Source: Flavobacterium acetivorans
GTDB lineage: Bacteria > Bacteroidota > Bacteroidia > Flavobacteriales > Flavobacteriaceae
DNA: 64,000 bases
Assembly (NCBI RefSeq): GCF_020911885.1
Contig: NZ_CP087132.1
Coordinates: 3,498,456-3,562,455, forward strand
Direction: 5' to 3'
Part shown: piece after piece, positions 39,412-48,001 of the stretch
Position numbering within the stretch: position 1 is the first letter of the stretch
How the letters are laid out: every line of letters starts with the position of its first letter
Translations under genes and position numbers: made by a program
The notes under the pieces: model-generated
The model's input: only the letters and a program-made list of their open reading frames with translations
What the model was told of the DNA's origin: nothing
Database searches by the model: none

Positions 39412-40497
39412 TTGGAAAACGATAAAAACAAACATTCTGCTTTAAACGAAAAAGCCGGTATTACCGCCCCAGAAATCATCAGCCCTGTGGTTGTAAAGAA
39501 CATTCAAAAGTTCAGAAACAAGCAACCCTCTTCAAAAGAACTGATTGACGGAATTTTGTCTGGCAATATAACCGCTTTAAGCCGTGCGATTACTTTGGTC
39601 GAAAGCACCAATCCGGAGCATTTGACCAAAGCCAATGAAGTCATTAATGCCTGTCTCTATCATGCTAATAAATCTGTCCGCATAGGAATCACGGGAGTTC
39701 CCGGCGTAGGGAAAAGCACTTTTATAGAAGCTTTCGGGAAACATTTGACCGGCTTAGGAAAAAAAGTGGCGGTTCTGGCGGTCGATCCCAGCAGTACGAT
39801 ATCTCACGGAAGCATTCTGGGCGATAAAACCCGAATGGAAGAATTGGTCAAAGACCCCAACGCTTACATAAGACCCTCGGCTTCTGGCGAAACCCTAGGC
39901 GGTGTGGCACGGAAAACGCGTGAAACCATAACGCTTTGTGAGGCCTGCGGTTTTGACACTATTATTATAGAAACTGTAGGTGTAGGACAGAGCGAAACTG
40001 CGGTTCACAGCATGGTCGATTTCTTTTTACTGCTAAAAATCGCTGGAGCTGGTGATGAATTGCAAGGTATAAAACGTGGAATTATGGAAATGGCGGATGC
40101 GATTGTCATCAACAAGGCCGATGGCGATAACATCAAAAAAACTAAACTGGCAAAAACAGAATTTAACAGAGCATTGAATCTTTTTCCGGCAAAAAAATCA
40201 GGATGGATTCCCACAACAACAACCTGTAGTGCCATTACCCATGAGGGAATTCCAGAAATTTGGAAAACCATTGATAAATATATCAAACAGACAAAAGAGA
40301 ATACTTATTTTGACACAAAACGTGCTGAACAAAATGAATATTGGATGCTTGAAACCATCAATGAGCAATTAAAATTGAACTTCTTTAATAATCCTGAAAT
40401 TCAAAAGCTATTAGATTCTACTAAAAAAGCGGTGCAAAATGATGAAACATCACCTTTTGCAGCCGCCCAAATTTTATTAGAAAAGTATTTCAAATAA
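39412..40497 (+). CDS. meaB: Methylmalonyl-CoA mutase-associated GTPase MeaB
   Basis: 361 residues. MeaB protects and loads B12-dependent methylmalonyl-CoA mutase. Visible are the P-loop RIGITGVPGVGKSTFIEAFG, the switch region VDPSSTISHGSILGDKTRM, ETVGVGQSETAV, base-recognition NKADGDN and the C-terminal dimerisation helices. The mutase genes are not in the window. The start must be TTG at 39412: an in-frame TAA sits at 39406-39408 and no Met occurs before residue 130. An ATG at 39399 is out of frame. Confidence 0.93.
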   Translation: MENDKNKHSALNEKAGITAPEIISPVVVKNIQKFRNKQPSSKELIDGILSGNITALSRAITLVESTNPEHLTKANEVINACLYHANKSVRIGITGVPGVGKSTFIEAFGKHLTGLGKKVAVLAVDPSSTISHGSILGDKTRMEELVKDPNAYIRPSASGETLGGVARKTRETITLCEACGFDTIIIETVGVGQSETAVHSMVDFFLLLKIAGAGDELQGIKRGIMEMADAIVINKADGDNIKKTKLAKTEFNRALNLFPAKKSGWIPTTTTCSAITHEGIPEIWKTIDKYIKQTKENTYFDTKRAEQNEYWMLETINEQLKLNFFNNPEIQKLLDSTKKAVQNDETSPFAAAQILLEKYFK

Positions 40498-40501
40498 ATT
40501 A

Positions 40502-40732
40502 TTATTCTTTCTCGTAACGTTCCATTTCTCGGTCGTAGAAAGTGTTTGCTTGCTCAATCAAACCTTCCATTTCCGCATTCAATTCAGCCTCATCCAGATC
40601 TTCCGCTTCTTCCATGAATTCCACCTCATCGTCTTTTAAATTGATGATAAATCTTGGATAATCTAAGTGTATGATAAAAATATCATCGGGAAAATCAGTG
40701 TTGTCCCCCAGTAAAAATTTTGGTAATTCCAT
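40502..40732 (-). CDS. Small acidic protein downstream of the MATE gene
   Basis: 76 residues, strongly acidic, no signal peptide or membrane helix. It reads MELPKFLLGDNTDFPDDIFIIHLDYPRFIIN and then a helix rich in Glu (FMEEAEDLDEAELNAEMEGL). I recognise the type as a conserved flavobacterial hypothetical protein, without known function. It begins 7 bases after the MATE stop, so it is translated from the same mRNA, and ends 4 bases from the convergent meaB stop. Confidence 0.75.
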   Translation of the reverse strand: MELPKFLLGDNTDFPDDIFIIHLDYPRFIINLKDDEVEFMEEAEDLDEAELNAEMEGLIEQANTFYDREMERYEKE

Positions 40733-40739
40733 GTTATAT

Positions 40740-42134
40740 TTATTTATTAATGCTGTTGTTTTCGTTACTCAAAATCAGATTTCTTGTCAATCGCGCAAAG
40801 CGAATATACAAAAATAAAGCGGCTGCAGTCAATCCGGCCAAAAGCCCAATCCAGATTCCCACCGCCTTCAAATCAGTGTACAATCCCAAGTAAATAGAAA
40901 TTGGAAAACCAATCACCCAATAGGCTACAAAGGTAATGTACATAGGTATTTTTACATCTTGCAAGCCTCTCAAAGCACCCAATACAACTACTTGAATTCC
41001 GTCAGAAATTTGAAAAACTGCGGCCACAAATAACAGTTGTGAGGCTATAAAGACAACTTCCTTGGTTTCATTTATATGTACCATATCATTCATATTCACA
41101 AATAATTCTGGTAAGTATTGGTGAAAAACCACAAAAATAACAGCAAATACAATTTCAAGAAATATAGCCAATAAAAATATGGATCGCGCCACAAGCTGAA
41201 GCTTTACATAATCCATCAAACCCTTTTGGTTCCCTACCCTAATCATAACAGCCACACTCAGTCCCATGGCAAACATGAAAGTTAAGGATGCTAAACTCAA
41301 CGCAATCTGATTGGCTGCCTGACTTGTTGTTCCCAAAAGCCCCGAAAGCCAAATAGCTCCCGTAAACAAAGCAACTTCAAAGAACATTTGCATAGACGAA
41401 GGCAAACCTAAGTTAATGATTTTATTGACCATTTGCTTCTTAATTTCTTTAAAACTGAAATTTTCAAAATAAGGATGAAATTTGGGTTTACTAACTAGGA
41501 CGTAATGCATATAAATTAACATCACAATACGAGAAACAATCGTACCTATAGCCGCTCCCACAATTCCCATTTTAGGAAAAAACCAAATCCCATAAATCAA
41601 GAAATAATTAATGACAACATTAACCAAATTCCCTATAATGGTTGCCCACATTGAATATTTAGTTTCCGACTTCCCGTCAGCAAACTGTTTGTAGGCCTGA
41701 AAAATAATAAGAGGAACCAGCGAAAAAGCCACAATATCAAGGTAAGGCTTTGCCATTTCAACCACAATTTCCGGTTGTCCCATAAAAGCGATCAAAGGCT
41801 TAAAAAAGAATATAATCAAGAACAAAGTCATTCCTAAGATTGTACATAAAAATAGCCCATGATGAAACACACTGCGTCCTTCTTCTACATCTCCTTTTCC
41901 ATCGGCTTCAGCAGCCAAAGGTGTAATCGCCGTAGAAAAACCTATACCCAATGACATGGCTATAAAAACAAAACTATTGCCCAAAGAAACTGCAGCCAAT
42001 TCTGTTGGCCCTAGTTTTCCTACCATAATATTGTCGACAATACCAACAATTGTATGTCCAAGCATCCCCAAAATAATAGGATAGGCTAATCGTAAATTAT
42101 AAGAAAACTCTTTTGTGTACTGGGATAAATTCAC
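40740..42134 (-). CDS. MATE-family multidrug/metabolite efflux transporter
   Basis: 464 residues with twelve predicted helices in two bundles of six. The first bundle begins AYPIILGMLGHTIVGIVDNIMVG, the MATE helix 1 pattern, and the second NLGLPSSMQMFFEVALFTG mirrors it. It exports drugs or metabolites using Na+ or H+. The start is GTG at 42134 (VNLSQYTKEF): a perfect -7 box at 42152-42159 lies between this codon and the upstream ATGs at 42170 and 42194, so they cannot be on the mRNA. It is followed by the small acidic gene. Confidence 0.92.
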   Translation of the reverse strand: MNLSQYTKEFSYNLRLAYPIILGMLGHTIVGIVDNIMVGKLGPTELAAVSLGNSFVFIAMSLGIGFSTAITPLAAEADGKGDVEEGRSVFHHGLFLCTILGMTLFLIIFFFKPLIAFMGQPEIVVEMAKPYLDIVAFSLVPLIIFQAYKQFADGKSETKYSMWATIIGNLVNVVINYFLIYGIWFFPKMGIVGAAIGTIVSRIVMLIYMHYVLVSKPKFHPYFENFSFKEIKKQMVNKIINLGLPSSMQMFFEVALFTGAIWLSGLLGTTSQAANQIALSLASLTFMFAMGLSVAVMIRVGNQKGLMDYVKLQLVARSIFLLAIFLEIVFAVIFVVFHQYLPELFVNMNDMVHINETKEVVFIASQLLFVAAVFQISDGIQVVVLGALRGLQDVKIPMYITFVAYWVIGFPISIYLGLYTDLKAVGIWIGLLAGLTAAALFLYIRFARLTRNLILSNENNSINK

Positions 42135-42151
42135 TTTTGCTTTTTTTTTGG

Positions 42152-42159
42152 CAAAGATA
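42152..42159 (-). promoter_or_regulatory. -7 box of the MATE gene
   Basis: A perfect TATCTTTG on the minus strand, 17 bases before the GTG start. No TTG at usual distance. It decides the start of the MATE protein. Confidence 0.55.
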
Positions 42160-42290
42160 ATTAGAAGCATCTGAATGTCCCTGTAATAAATCAATTAATA
42201 AATAGTAATCTTTTATGTTTTTTTACAGCCGTTTAAATATTTTGAAACAAAATCAAATAATTCTATAACATTCGTCGTTATTCTCAAACC

Positions 42291-42298
42291 TAAATTTG
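42291..42298 (+). promoter_or_regulatory. -7 box of the barrel gene at 42320
   Basis: A perfect TAAATTTG, 21 bases before the ATG. No TTG in the -33 region. Confidence 0.5.
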
Positions 42299-42319
42299 CA
42301 TTAGTTATCAATTAAAAAA

Positions 42320-42877
42320 ATGAATCTAAAATTAAAAACTATGAAACCTACACAAAAAATTAAAGTCCTATTCGTATTTGCAGTCACGACATTATTTGCA
42401 AGTCAAGCACAAGCACAAGAAACAACAACAAATTATGACCAAGGCTTCCGTTTAGGAATTGGTTTGAACGCTGGCTACGCCACTAACGAGCCTTATAAAT
42501 TAGCCTTAGGAGCCGATGCCAGATTGCAATATGACCTATCAAAAAGATATTCGCTCACCCTAACCACCGGTTTTTCAAACCTATTTGTAAGTGAAGCTGA
42601 CGGAAGTGATTTAGGTTTTATTCCTGCAAAAGCGGGTTTTAAAGCCTTTATATGGAACGATCAGTTTTATATAATGGGAGAAGCCGGAGCTGCCTTTGCT
42701 GTAACAAATGACTACAACCAAACCTCCTTTTTATTAGCTCCAACTATTGGATATGCCACAAAATACATTGACCTTTCGGTACATTACGAACACTATTCTG
42801 ATTTTCCAAAACTAAACAATAACGGTAAAGGAGTTGGACAAATTGGAATACGTTTGGCCTATGGTTTTAAATTATAA
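42320..42877 (+). CDS. Small outer-membrane beta-barrel protein
   Basis: 185 residues. A signal peptide (to about residue 33, ending AQAQ) follows seven charged residues; an in-frame ATG at 42341 (MKPTQKIKVLF) may be the better start. The mature part is eight to ten short amphipathic strands (GFRLGIGLNAGYAT, LALGADARLQYDL, YSLTLTTGFSNLFV, YIDLSVHYEHYSD) and ends GIRLAYGFKL. It resembles OmpW/PagP-size barrels but I see no specific motif. Monocistronic. Confidence 0.8.
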   Translation: MNLKLKTMKPTQKIKVLFVFAVTTLFASQAQAQETTTNYDQGFRLGIGLNAGYATNEPYKLALGADARLQYDLSKRYSLTLTTGFSNLFVSEADGSDLGFIPAKAGFKAFIWNDQFYIMGEAGAAFAVTNDYNQTSFLLAPTIGYATKYIDLSVHYEHYSDFPKLNNNGKGVGQIGIRLAYGFKL

Positions 42878-42893
42878 GCTTACTTTAAAACAT

Positions 42894-42924
42894 AAAAAAT
42901 GCGCTGAAATTCAGCGCATTTTTT
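42894..42924. terminator. Terminator between convergent genes
   Basis: A 15-bp perfect stem (42894-42908 with 42910-42924) including the GCGCTGAA core, with A-run and T-run. It serves the barrel gene and the convergent PPK2 gene. Confidence 0.92.
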
Positions 42925-42926
42925 AT

Positions 42927-43805
42927 TTATTCTTTTCTCAAAATCTCCTTATACAATTCAATATTTTCCTTGACTTTCTCATCCATTTCAGGCTCTCGGA
43001 TGTCTGTGTGTTTTTGCATCTCTTCCCAGATAATTTTGCCCACAATATAGCGGCACATCTCCTTATCATCGGCCGGAACTACATACCAAGGCGCATATGC
43101 TGTCGAAGTTTTATTAATCGCTTCTTGGTAATAATGCATATAATCCGCCCAGCGTTCCCTTTCCTTCAAATCTCCCGTTGAGAACTTCCAATTGTGCTTT
43201 TGCTCTTCTAACCTTCTCAGCAGCCTTTCTCTTTGCTCTTCCTTACTCATGTGTAAAAAGAACTTCAACACAATGCTGCCATTTTGGGTAATATGCTTCT
43301 CAAAATTCCTGATCTGTTCCATTCGATTTTGCCAGAATTCAGGAGTAATATCTTCTACCTTTTCAATTCCAGGCAAATTCTCATTCATAATATATTCCGG
43401 ATGTACCCTTGTAACCAATACATTTTCATAATGCGTTCGATTAAAAACCGCAAACTTGCCTTTTTCAGGCAAAGCCAAATAATGGCGCCATAAATAATCG
43501 TGTTCTAACTCGGTCGAATTGGGTGTTTTAAAACTATGCACCACTACCCCACGCGAATTGAACTCCTTAAAAACTTCCCGAATCAAACTGTCCTTTCCCG
43601 AAGTATCCATTCCTTGCAAACAAATCAAGACTCCGTAGCGATTATGCGCATACATCACGTCCTGCAATTCACTCAGCTTTTCTCGAACCTTGTCTAATTT
43701 ATCTTCTTCCTCTTCGTCACTGCTGCCCTCAACAAGCAAAGTAGGTATTTTAGAAAGTTCAATAGGACGAACCACTTTAAAATCATCGGGATTAATTGAC
43801 TTCAT
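42927..43805 (-). CDS. ppk2: Polyphosphate kinase 2 (PPK2) family protein
   Basis: 292 residues. Walker A is GMDTSGKDS (65-73); the lid and catalytic parts NRTHYENVLVTRVHP, FFLHMSKEEQRERLLRRLEEQKHNWKFSTGD and the Walker B-like region are present. PPK2 enzymes move phosphate between polyphosphate and nucleotides. The short N-terminal part and one domain suggest a class I or III enzyme; direction is not predictable. An acidic stretch (EEEEDK) lies near residue 30. ATG 43805 is chosen: a GTG at 43829 is only two bases from the -7 box. Confidence 0.92.
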   Translation of the reverse strand: MKSINPDDFKVVRPIELSKIPTLLVEGSSDEEEEDKLDKVREKLSELQDVMYAHNRYGVLICLQGMDTSGKDSLIREVFKEFNSRGVVVHSFKTPNSTELEHDYLWRHYLALPEKGKFAVFNRTHYENVLVTRVHPEYIMNENLPGIEKVEDITPEFWQNRMEQIRNFEKHITQNGSIVLKFFLHMSKEEQRERLLRRLEEQKHNWKFSTGDLKERERWADYMHYYQEAINKTSTAYAPWYVVPADDKEMCRYIVGKIIWEEMQKHTDIREPEMDEKVKENIELYKEILRKE

Positions 43806-43830
43806 AGGAAATGTTTTATCTTTACTCACT

Positions 43831-43838
43831 CAAATATA
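43831..43838 (-). promoter_or_regulatory. -7 box of ppk2
   Basis: A perfect TATATTTG on the minus strand, 25 bases before the chosen ATG. Confidence 0.5.
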
Positions 43839-43890
43839 ACAAAATAATCAATTGAAATTAAACCATTTATCATCTTAAGCATTAACTAAA

Positions 43891-43985
43891 TTAGGAGCTT
43901 TTTCCAGCTATTCGTTGCAATCTATTGTGTCCGCTGTGGCGCACACAATAGGATTTTCACTGCTATCTGGGCTAGGCATTTCCCA
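43891..43985. repeat. REP-like intergenic element with hairpin
   Basis: A block of about 95 bases that is GC-richer than its surroundings. It holds a 9-bp stem (43922-43930 with 43943-43951) and a GGGCTAGGCATTTCCC end. It resembles dispersed intergenic repeats I recall from Flavobacterium genomes; copy number cannot be seen in one window. Confidence 0.5.
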
Positions 43986-43999
43986 TTCAATACTAAAAT

Positions 44000-44836
44000 A
44001 TGAAAAAAATAACATTAGAATTATTCACCACAATTATAGGCATTGGCTCCGCATCTGGGCTTTTTTACCAAGACAACAGTTTACTAATTATTGGTGACAA
44101 CAGCGGATTTCTATACGAATACAATATCAATTCTCAGGATTTAAAACAACATCCGCTCATCAAAAATCCATCGGTAAATATTCCCAAAAGTGAAAAACCA
44201 GATTTTGAATCCATCACTCATTTTCAAGACACCCTATATATTTTTGGTTCGGGTTCTACCCCAAACAGGAATAGGATGGTTGAATTCGATTTAAAGGAAA
44301 AAAAGAAAACTGCCACTAATAATCTGGTCGATCTTTATGCTGTGATGCAAAGTTTCGCAAACATCAAACCCGAAGATTTTAATCTCGAAGGCGTTATTTA
44401 CGATGGTGAAAACTGGTACTTTTTTAACCGTGGCAATGGTATTTCAAACAAAAACACGCTCTTTAGCCTTCGTGCCAAAAAATTAGATCAAGAATTTAGC
44501 TTGCTTTCAAATGATTATAAACTGCCAAAAATAAAAGGAGTACGCTCCAGTTTTACCGATGCTGTTTTAATAGAGAATACGATTTATTTTTTGGCCACTG
44601 CCGAAAATACCCAATCTACCTATGATGATGGAGAAGTTCTGGGAAGCCTTATTGGACGGATTGATCTTGAGACCATGAAAATTGATTTTACAAAAAAAAT
44701 AAGCGACAAACATAAATTTGAAGGCATAACTGTTTTCAAAAACACAAAAGAAAAAATAGAAATCCTGCTTTGCGAAGACAACGATACGGATGCATTAAAA
44801 AGTAACATTTATAAATTAAGTTTAGATTTAAAATAA
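44000..44836 (+). CDS. Hypothetical propeller-like protein (possibly DUF6929)
   Basis: 278 residues, no clear signal peptide. The chain looks like beta-propeller blades: LLIIGDNSGFLYEYNI, DTLYIFGSGSTPNRNRMVEFDL, YDGENWYFFNRGNG, IENTIYFLATAENT and FEGITVFKNTKEKIEILLCEDND. The phrase EDFNLEGVIYDGENWYFFNRG suggests a hydrolase- or esterase-like propeller, but no catalytic residues can be assigned. I think it belongs to the DUF6929 group of Bacteroidota. It follows a REP-like element and stands alone. Confidence 0.7.
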   Translation: MKKITLELFTTIIGIGSASGLFYQDNSLLIIGDNSGFLYEYNINSQDLKQHPLIKNPSVNIPKSEKPDFESITHFQDTLYIFGSGSTPNRNRMVEFDLKEKKKTATNNLVDLYAVMQSFANIKPEDFNLEGVIYDGENWYFFNRGNGISNKNTLFSLRAKKLDQEFSLLSNDYKLPKIKGVRSSFTDAVLIENTIYFLATAENTQSTYDDGEVLGSLIGRIDLETMKIDFTKKISDKHKFEGITVFKNTKEKIEILLCEDNDTDALKSNIYKLSLDLK

Positions 44837-44924
44837 ACAAAAAAAACTTCTTTTAAGATTAAGCTTATAAAGTTAAATTTAGATTAAATAGAAACCCAAA
44901 AGGAGATTTAAAATCCGAAAAGGG

Positions 44925-44932
44925 TATTTTTG
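44925..44932 (+). promoter_or_regulatory. -7 box of the SDR gene
   Basis: A perfect TATTTTTG, 44 bases before the ATG. No TTG in the -33 region. Confidence 0.4.
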
Positions 44933-44975
44933 CAAGACAATATTTGATTTTTGAAATCAACAAAAAAACGAAAAC

Positions 44976-45692
44976 ATGAACGATTTAAAAAATAAAAATG
45001 CGCTGATAACCGGTGCAGGAAAAGGAATTGGTAAAGCCGTAGCAATTGCCTTAGCCAAAGAAGGCGTAAACGTAATATTACTGGCCAGAACCCAAGAAGA
45101 GATTGATAATGTAGCTGCAAAAGCGCGTTCACTTAGAGTAAAAGCACTCGCCATAACGGCTGATGTCGCCGATATCAACTCTGTAAATTCTGCTGTTGAA
45201 AAAGCTCTAGCCGAATTTGGAACTATTGATATTTTAATCAACAATGCCGGAATTGGTGCTTTTGGTAAATTCTTGGAATTAGAACCAGTAACTTGGGAAC
45301 GCATTATTCAAGTAAATTTAATGGGAACTTATTATGTAACACGTACCGTTATTCCTAACATGATCGAAAGACAAACAGGAGACATTATCAATATTTCATC
45401 GACTGCTGGATTAGCCGGAAATGCTTTAACAAGTGCTTACAGCGCTTCAAAATTTGCTGTTCTTGGCCTGACTGATTCATTAATGCAAGAAATGCGCAAA
45501 CACAATATTCGCGTAACAGCGCTGACTCCAAGTACCGTTGCTACCGATATGGCCAAAGATTTAAAACTGACCGATGGCAATCCGGAGAAAGTGATGCAAG
45601 CCGAAGATATGGCCGAATTAATTATCGCTCAACTTAAATTGAATCGTCGCGTTTTCATTAAAAACAGCAGCATTTGGTCAACCAATCCTTAA
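44976..45692 (+). CDS. Short-chain dehydrogenase/reductase (3-ketoacyl-ACP reductase-like)
   Basis: 238 residues, a classical SDR. The NADP-binding turn is [20 protein letters not shown] follows strand 2 (the Arg favours NADP), and NNAG, ISSTAG and the catalytic YSASK with Ser in INISS complete the site. It resembles FabG-like 3-ketoacyl-ACP reductases, but lies outside any fatty-acid cluster, so the substrate is open. It stands alone and is followed by a long inverted repeat that may end transcription. Confidence 0.9.
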   Translation: MNDLKNKNALITGAGKGIGKAVAIALAKEGVNVILLARTQEEIDNVAAKARSLRVKALAITADVADINSVNSAVEKALAEFGTIDILINNAGIGAFGKFLELEPVTWERIIQVNLMGTYYVTRTVIPNMIERQTGDIINISSTAGLAGNALTSAYSASKFAVLGLTDSLMQEMRKHNIRVTALTPSTVATDMAKDLKLTDGNPEKVMQAEDMAELIIAQLKLNRRVFIKNSSIWSTNP

Positions 45693-45739
45693 AATTAGCC
45701 GAAAGTCAAAAGTCTTAAAGTCGAACTTTCTCTACTAAA

Positions 45740-45803
45740 AAACCATTAAGAGATTAAGAAAATTAAGCTTAAAACTTAATGAAACTTAATCTCTTAATGG
45801 TTT
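45740..45803. repeat. Perfect 19-bp inverted repeat (TTAAG-type element)
   Basis: Positions 45740-45758 pair perfectly with 45785-45803 around a 26-base loop that itself repeats the TTAAG word. A related, decayed copy is at 48002-48060. It lies between two convergent genes and may end transcription from both sides. Confidence 0.7.
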
Positions 45804-45877
45804 AAAAAATTATAGCATTTAATCTCAAAAGAGCTTAATCGCTCAATGATTTTAAAAAACTTATATGACTTATATGT

Positions 45878-47206
45878 TTAAACCAAAGCAGAAACAAAAT
45901 CCATTCTTACGCTTCCGTCTTCATCAATTTTAGTCAGATTGATTTCGTGTAAAGTATTCACTAATTCCGGGTTCCAAGGTGTTTTTACTTTGACATAGTT
46001 TTCGGTAAAACCGTGAATATAGCCTTCTTTATTTTCACTCTCAAAAAGTACTGTTCTGTTTGTTCCTAACTGACTTTCATAAAAAGCACGACGTTTTTTA
46101 ACCGATAATCCGCGTAACATTTTGCTGCGTTTTGCACGAACATTGGCAGGAACAACTCCTTCCATTTCAGCTGCTTCGGTATTATCACGCTCTGAATAGG
46201 TAAAAACATGCAAATACGAAATATCCATTTCGTTTAGGAAATGATAAGTTTCCAAAAAATGCTCATCGGTTTCACCAGGAAAACCCACAATCACATCCAC
46301 GCCTATACAAGCGTACGGCATCACTTCCTTGATTTTATTGACTCTTTCGGTATATACTTCGCGCAAATAACGGCGTTTCATCAATTTCAGAATATCGTTA
46401 CTTCCGGATTGCAACGGAATATGAAAATGTGGTACAAAGGTTCTGCTTTTCGATACAAATTCTATCGTTTCATTTTTCAACAAATTAGGCTCGATAGACG
46501 AAATACGCAATCTTTCGATTCCTTCCACTTTATCCAATGCCTGAACCAATTCCAGGAAAGTATGTTCGTGTTTTTTGTTTCCAAATTCACCTTTTCCGTA
46601 ATCACCAATATTCACACCGGTCAAAACAATTTCCTTGATATTTTGCTTCGAAATTTCGTAGGCATTTTTCAGCACATTTTCCAATTCGTCACTTCTGGAA
46701 ATTCCTCTGGCAAGCGGAATCGTACAATAAGTACATTTGTAATCACAGCCATCCTGAACTTTCAAGAAAGCGCGGGTTCTGTCACCAATAGAATAACTTC
46801 CTACATAGAAATCAGCTTCTGAAATCTCGCAAGAATGGACTTCGCCCAAATCATTTTTGGACAAGTCATTAATATAATCGGTGATTTTAAACTTTTCGGT
46901 AGCTCCCAAAACCAAATCAACACCATCAACAGCGGCTAATTCTTCCGGTTTTAATTGGGCATAACAACCCACCGCCGCAATAAAAGCCTTATCATTGAGT
47001 TTCATTGCTTTTTTTACAATCTGTTTGAACTGTTTATCAGCGTTTTCGGTTACCGAACAGGTATTGATCACATACATATCGGCCACTTCTTCAAAATCAA
47101 CACGATCAAAACCTTCATCCTCAATCGAACGCGCAATCGTTGATGTTTCCGAAAAATTCAACTTACAACCCAGCGTATAAAAGGCAACTTTTTTTCTATT
47201 TTCCAT
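45878..47206 (-). CDS. mtaB: tRNA t6A(37) methylthiotransferase MtaB
   Basis: 442 residues. It adds a methylthio group to t6A at position 37 of tRNAs read in ANN codons. Three parts are visible: the N-terminal UPF0004 domain with its cluster cysteines (TLGCKLNFSET, INTCSVTENAD, AVGCYAQ), the radical-SAM domain with GCDYKCTYCTIP, and a C-terminal TRAM domain (GTNRTVLFESENKEGYIHGFTENYVKV). The TLGCKLN start is typical for MtaB rather than MiaB. The ATG at 47206 is used; the frame stays open to 47218 without a normal start codon. Confidence 0.95.
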   Translation of the reverse strand: MENRKKVAFYTLGCKLNFSETSTIARSIEDEGFDRVDFEEVADMYVINTCSVTENADKQFKQIVKKAMKLNDKAFIAAVGCYAQLKPEELAAVDGVDLVLGATEKFKITDYINDLSKNDLGEVHSCEISEADFYVGSYSIGDRTRAFLKVQDGCDYKCTYCTIPLARGISRSDELENVLKNAYEISKQNIKEIVLTGVNIGDYGKGEFGNKKHEHTFLELVQALDKVEGIERLRISSIEPNLLKNETIEFVSKSRTFVPHFHIPLQSGSNDILKLMKRRYLREVYTERVNKIKEVMPYACIGVDVIVGFPGETDEHFLETYHFLNEMDISYLHVFTYSERDNTEAAEMEGVVPANVRAKRSKMLRGLSVKKRRAFYESQLGTNRTVLFESENKEGYIHGFTENYVKVKTPWNPELVNTLHEINLTKIDEDGSVRMDFVSALV

Positions 47207-47252
47207 AAGTAAACTCAATTTAATGAAATCGTTGTCAAAAAAATTGAGGTTG

Positions 47253-47260
47253 CAAATTTA
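47253..47260 (-). promoter_or_regulatory. -7 box of mtaB
   Basis: A perfect TAAATTTG on the minus strand, 46 bases before the ATG, back to back with the antitoxin -7 box. Confidence 0.45.
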
Positions 47261-47295
47261 CATATTAATTACAACAATTAAAATGCGATTATCAT

Positions 47296-47303
47296 TATAT
47301 TTG
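47296..47303 (+). promoter_or_regulatory. -7 box of the antitoxin gene
   Basis: A perfect TATATTTG, 25 bases before the antitoxin ATG. No TTG in the -33 region. Confidence 0.45.
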
Positions 47304-47328
47304 TAAATAGATTCTAAGCTAAAAAACC

Positions 47329-47580
47329 ATGCAATCAACTAATTTACAAAAAGATAAACTGGAGTTAATCGATAAAATCATCCACACGGAAGATCAAAGC
47401 ACCTTGGATTTTTTAAAAGAGGTCTTCAGCGATGAACATTCAAAATATGAATTGACCGCTGAACAAAAGTTAATTTTAGAAGACGCAACAGCAAAATACT
47501 ATTCTGGAGAAGAACCTTCTTTTACTTGGGAAGAAATAAAAAACAATGCCAGAAAAAGCTTTAATGAAAAGAAATCTTAA
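47329..47580 (+). CDS. Antitoxin of a ParE/RelE-type toxin-antitoxin locus
   Basis: 83 residues, acidic and helical. The N-terminus LQKDKLELIDKIIHTEDQSTL and the C-terminus YYSGEEPSFTWEEIKNNARKS match the addiction-module antitoxins found with ParE/RelE toxins in Bacteroidota; the end wraps around the toxin. It overlaps the downstream toxin frame by 17 bases, the usual translational coupling. The toxin frame is broken by a stop codon, so this antitoxin has no intact partner here. It shares its N-terminal pattern with the antitoxin at 49515. Confidence 0.8.
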   Translation: MQSTNLQKDKLELIDKIIHTEDQSTLDFLKEVFSDEHSKYELTAEQKLILEDATAKYYSGEEPSFTWEEIKNNARKSFNEKKS

Positions 47581-47854
47581 ATTTACTTTTCGTGCTAATA
47601 TGGATACCATTGTAGCTTATGAATTTTATGAATCCAGATGAAAAAATCTAGGCGAACGATTTCTTGACGAATTAGATAATTGCTACAAATCAATCGTTTT
47701 GAATTACACGACTTACAAAGTTGTCTATAAAATATACCATCAAGCAGTCGTAAAAAAATTCCCTTTTGTGGTTTTGTATAGTGTTGACGAAAAAGACATT
47801 ATTATAACTGCTATCTTCAATACAAACAAAAACCAAAAGAAAAAATTAAGATAA
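47564..47854 (+). pseudogene. ParE/RelE-type toxin broken by an in-frame TGA
   Basis: From the ATG at 47564 the frame reads MKRNLKFTFRANMDTIVAYEF YESR, hits TGA at 47639-47641, then continues open for about 70 codons as KNLGERFLDELDNCYKSIV, KVVYKIYHQAVVKKFPFVVLY and IITAIFNTNKNQKKKLR to TAA at 47852. The two halves together are a normal ParE-type toxin: YES..KNLGERFLDEL and the KKFPFVVLY strand are family hallmarks. One base change explains the break. The alternative ATG at 47546 is in the same frame. Confidence 0.85.
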
Positions 47855-47862
47855 CAATTTGG

Positions 47863-47992
47863 GCGCTACGCAAAGTCTCTGACTTTGTGAATGCATTAAT
47901 CAGTCTGTGACTGATTTAAAAAACCAATCGAAAACAAAAATCGGTTAAAAACCGTAAATCACGACCTCAAAGTCGGAGACTTTGCGGAGCGC
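47863..47992. repeat. Inverted-repeat element with 25-bp arms
   Basis: Positions 47863-47887 pair with 47968-47992 with two mismatches. The 80-base centre holds a further perfect 8-bp hairpin (AATCAGTC/GACTGATT). The arms are GC-richer than the surroundings. It looks like a dispersed flavobacterial intergenic repeat rather than a simple terminator. Confidence 0.6.
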
Positions 47993-48001
47993 AAACTAAA
48001 A

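Noticed and set aside
46241..46822. 193-codon plus-strand open frame
   Set aside because: Antisense to mtaB over its radical-SAM domain; rich in Phe, His and Gln, as mirror frames of AT-rich genes are.
47639..47641. TGA in the toxin read as selenocysteine
   Set aside because: No SECIS-like hairpin follows directly and the residue at this place is not a catalytic Cys in ParE toxins; a nonsense mutation is simpler.
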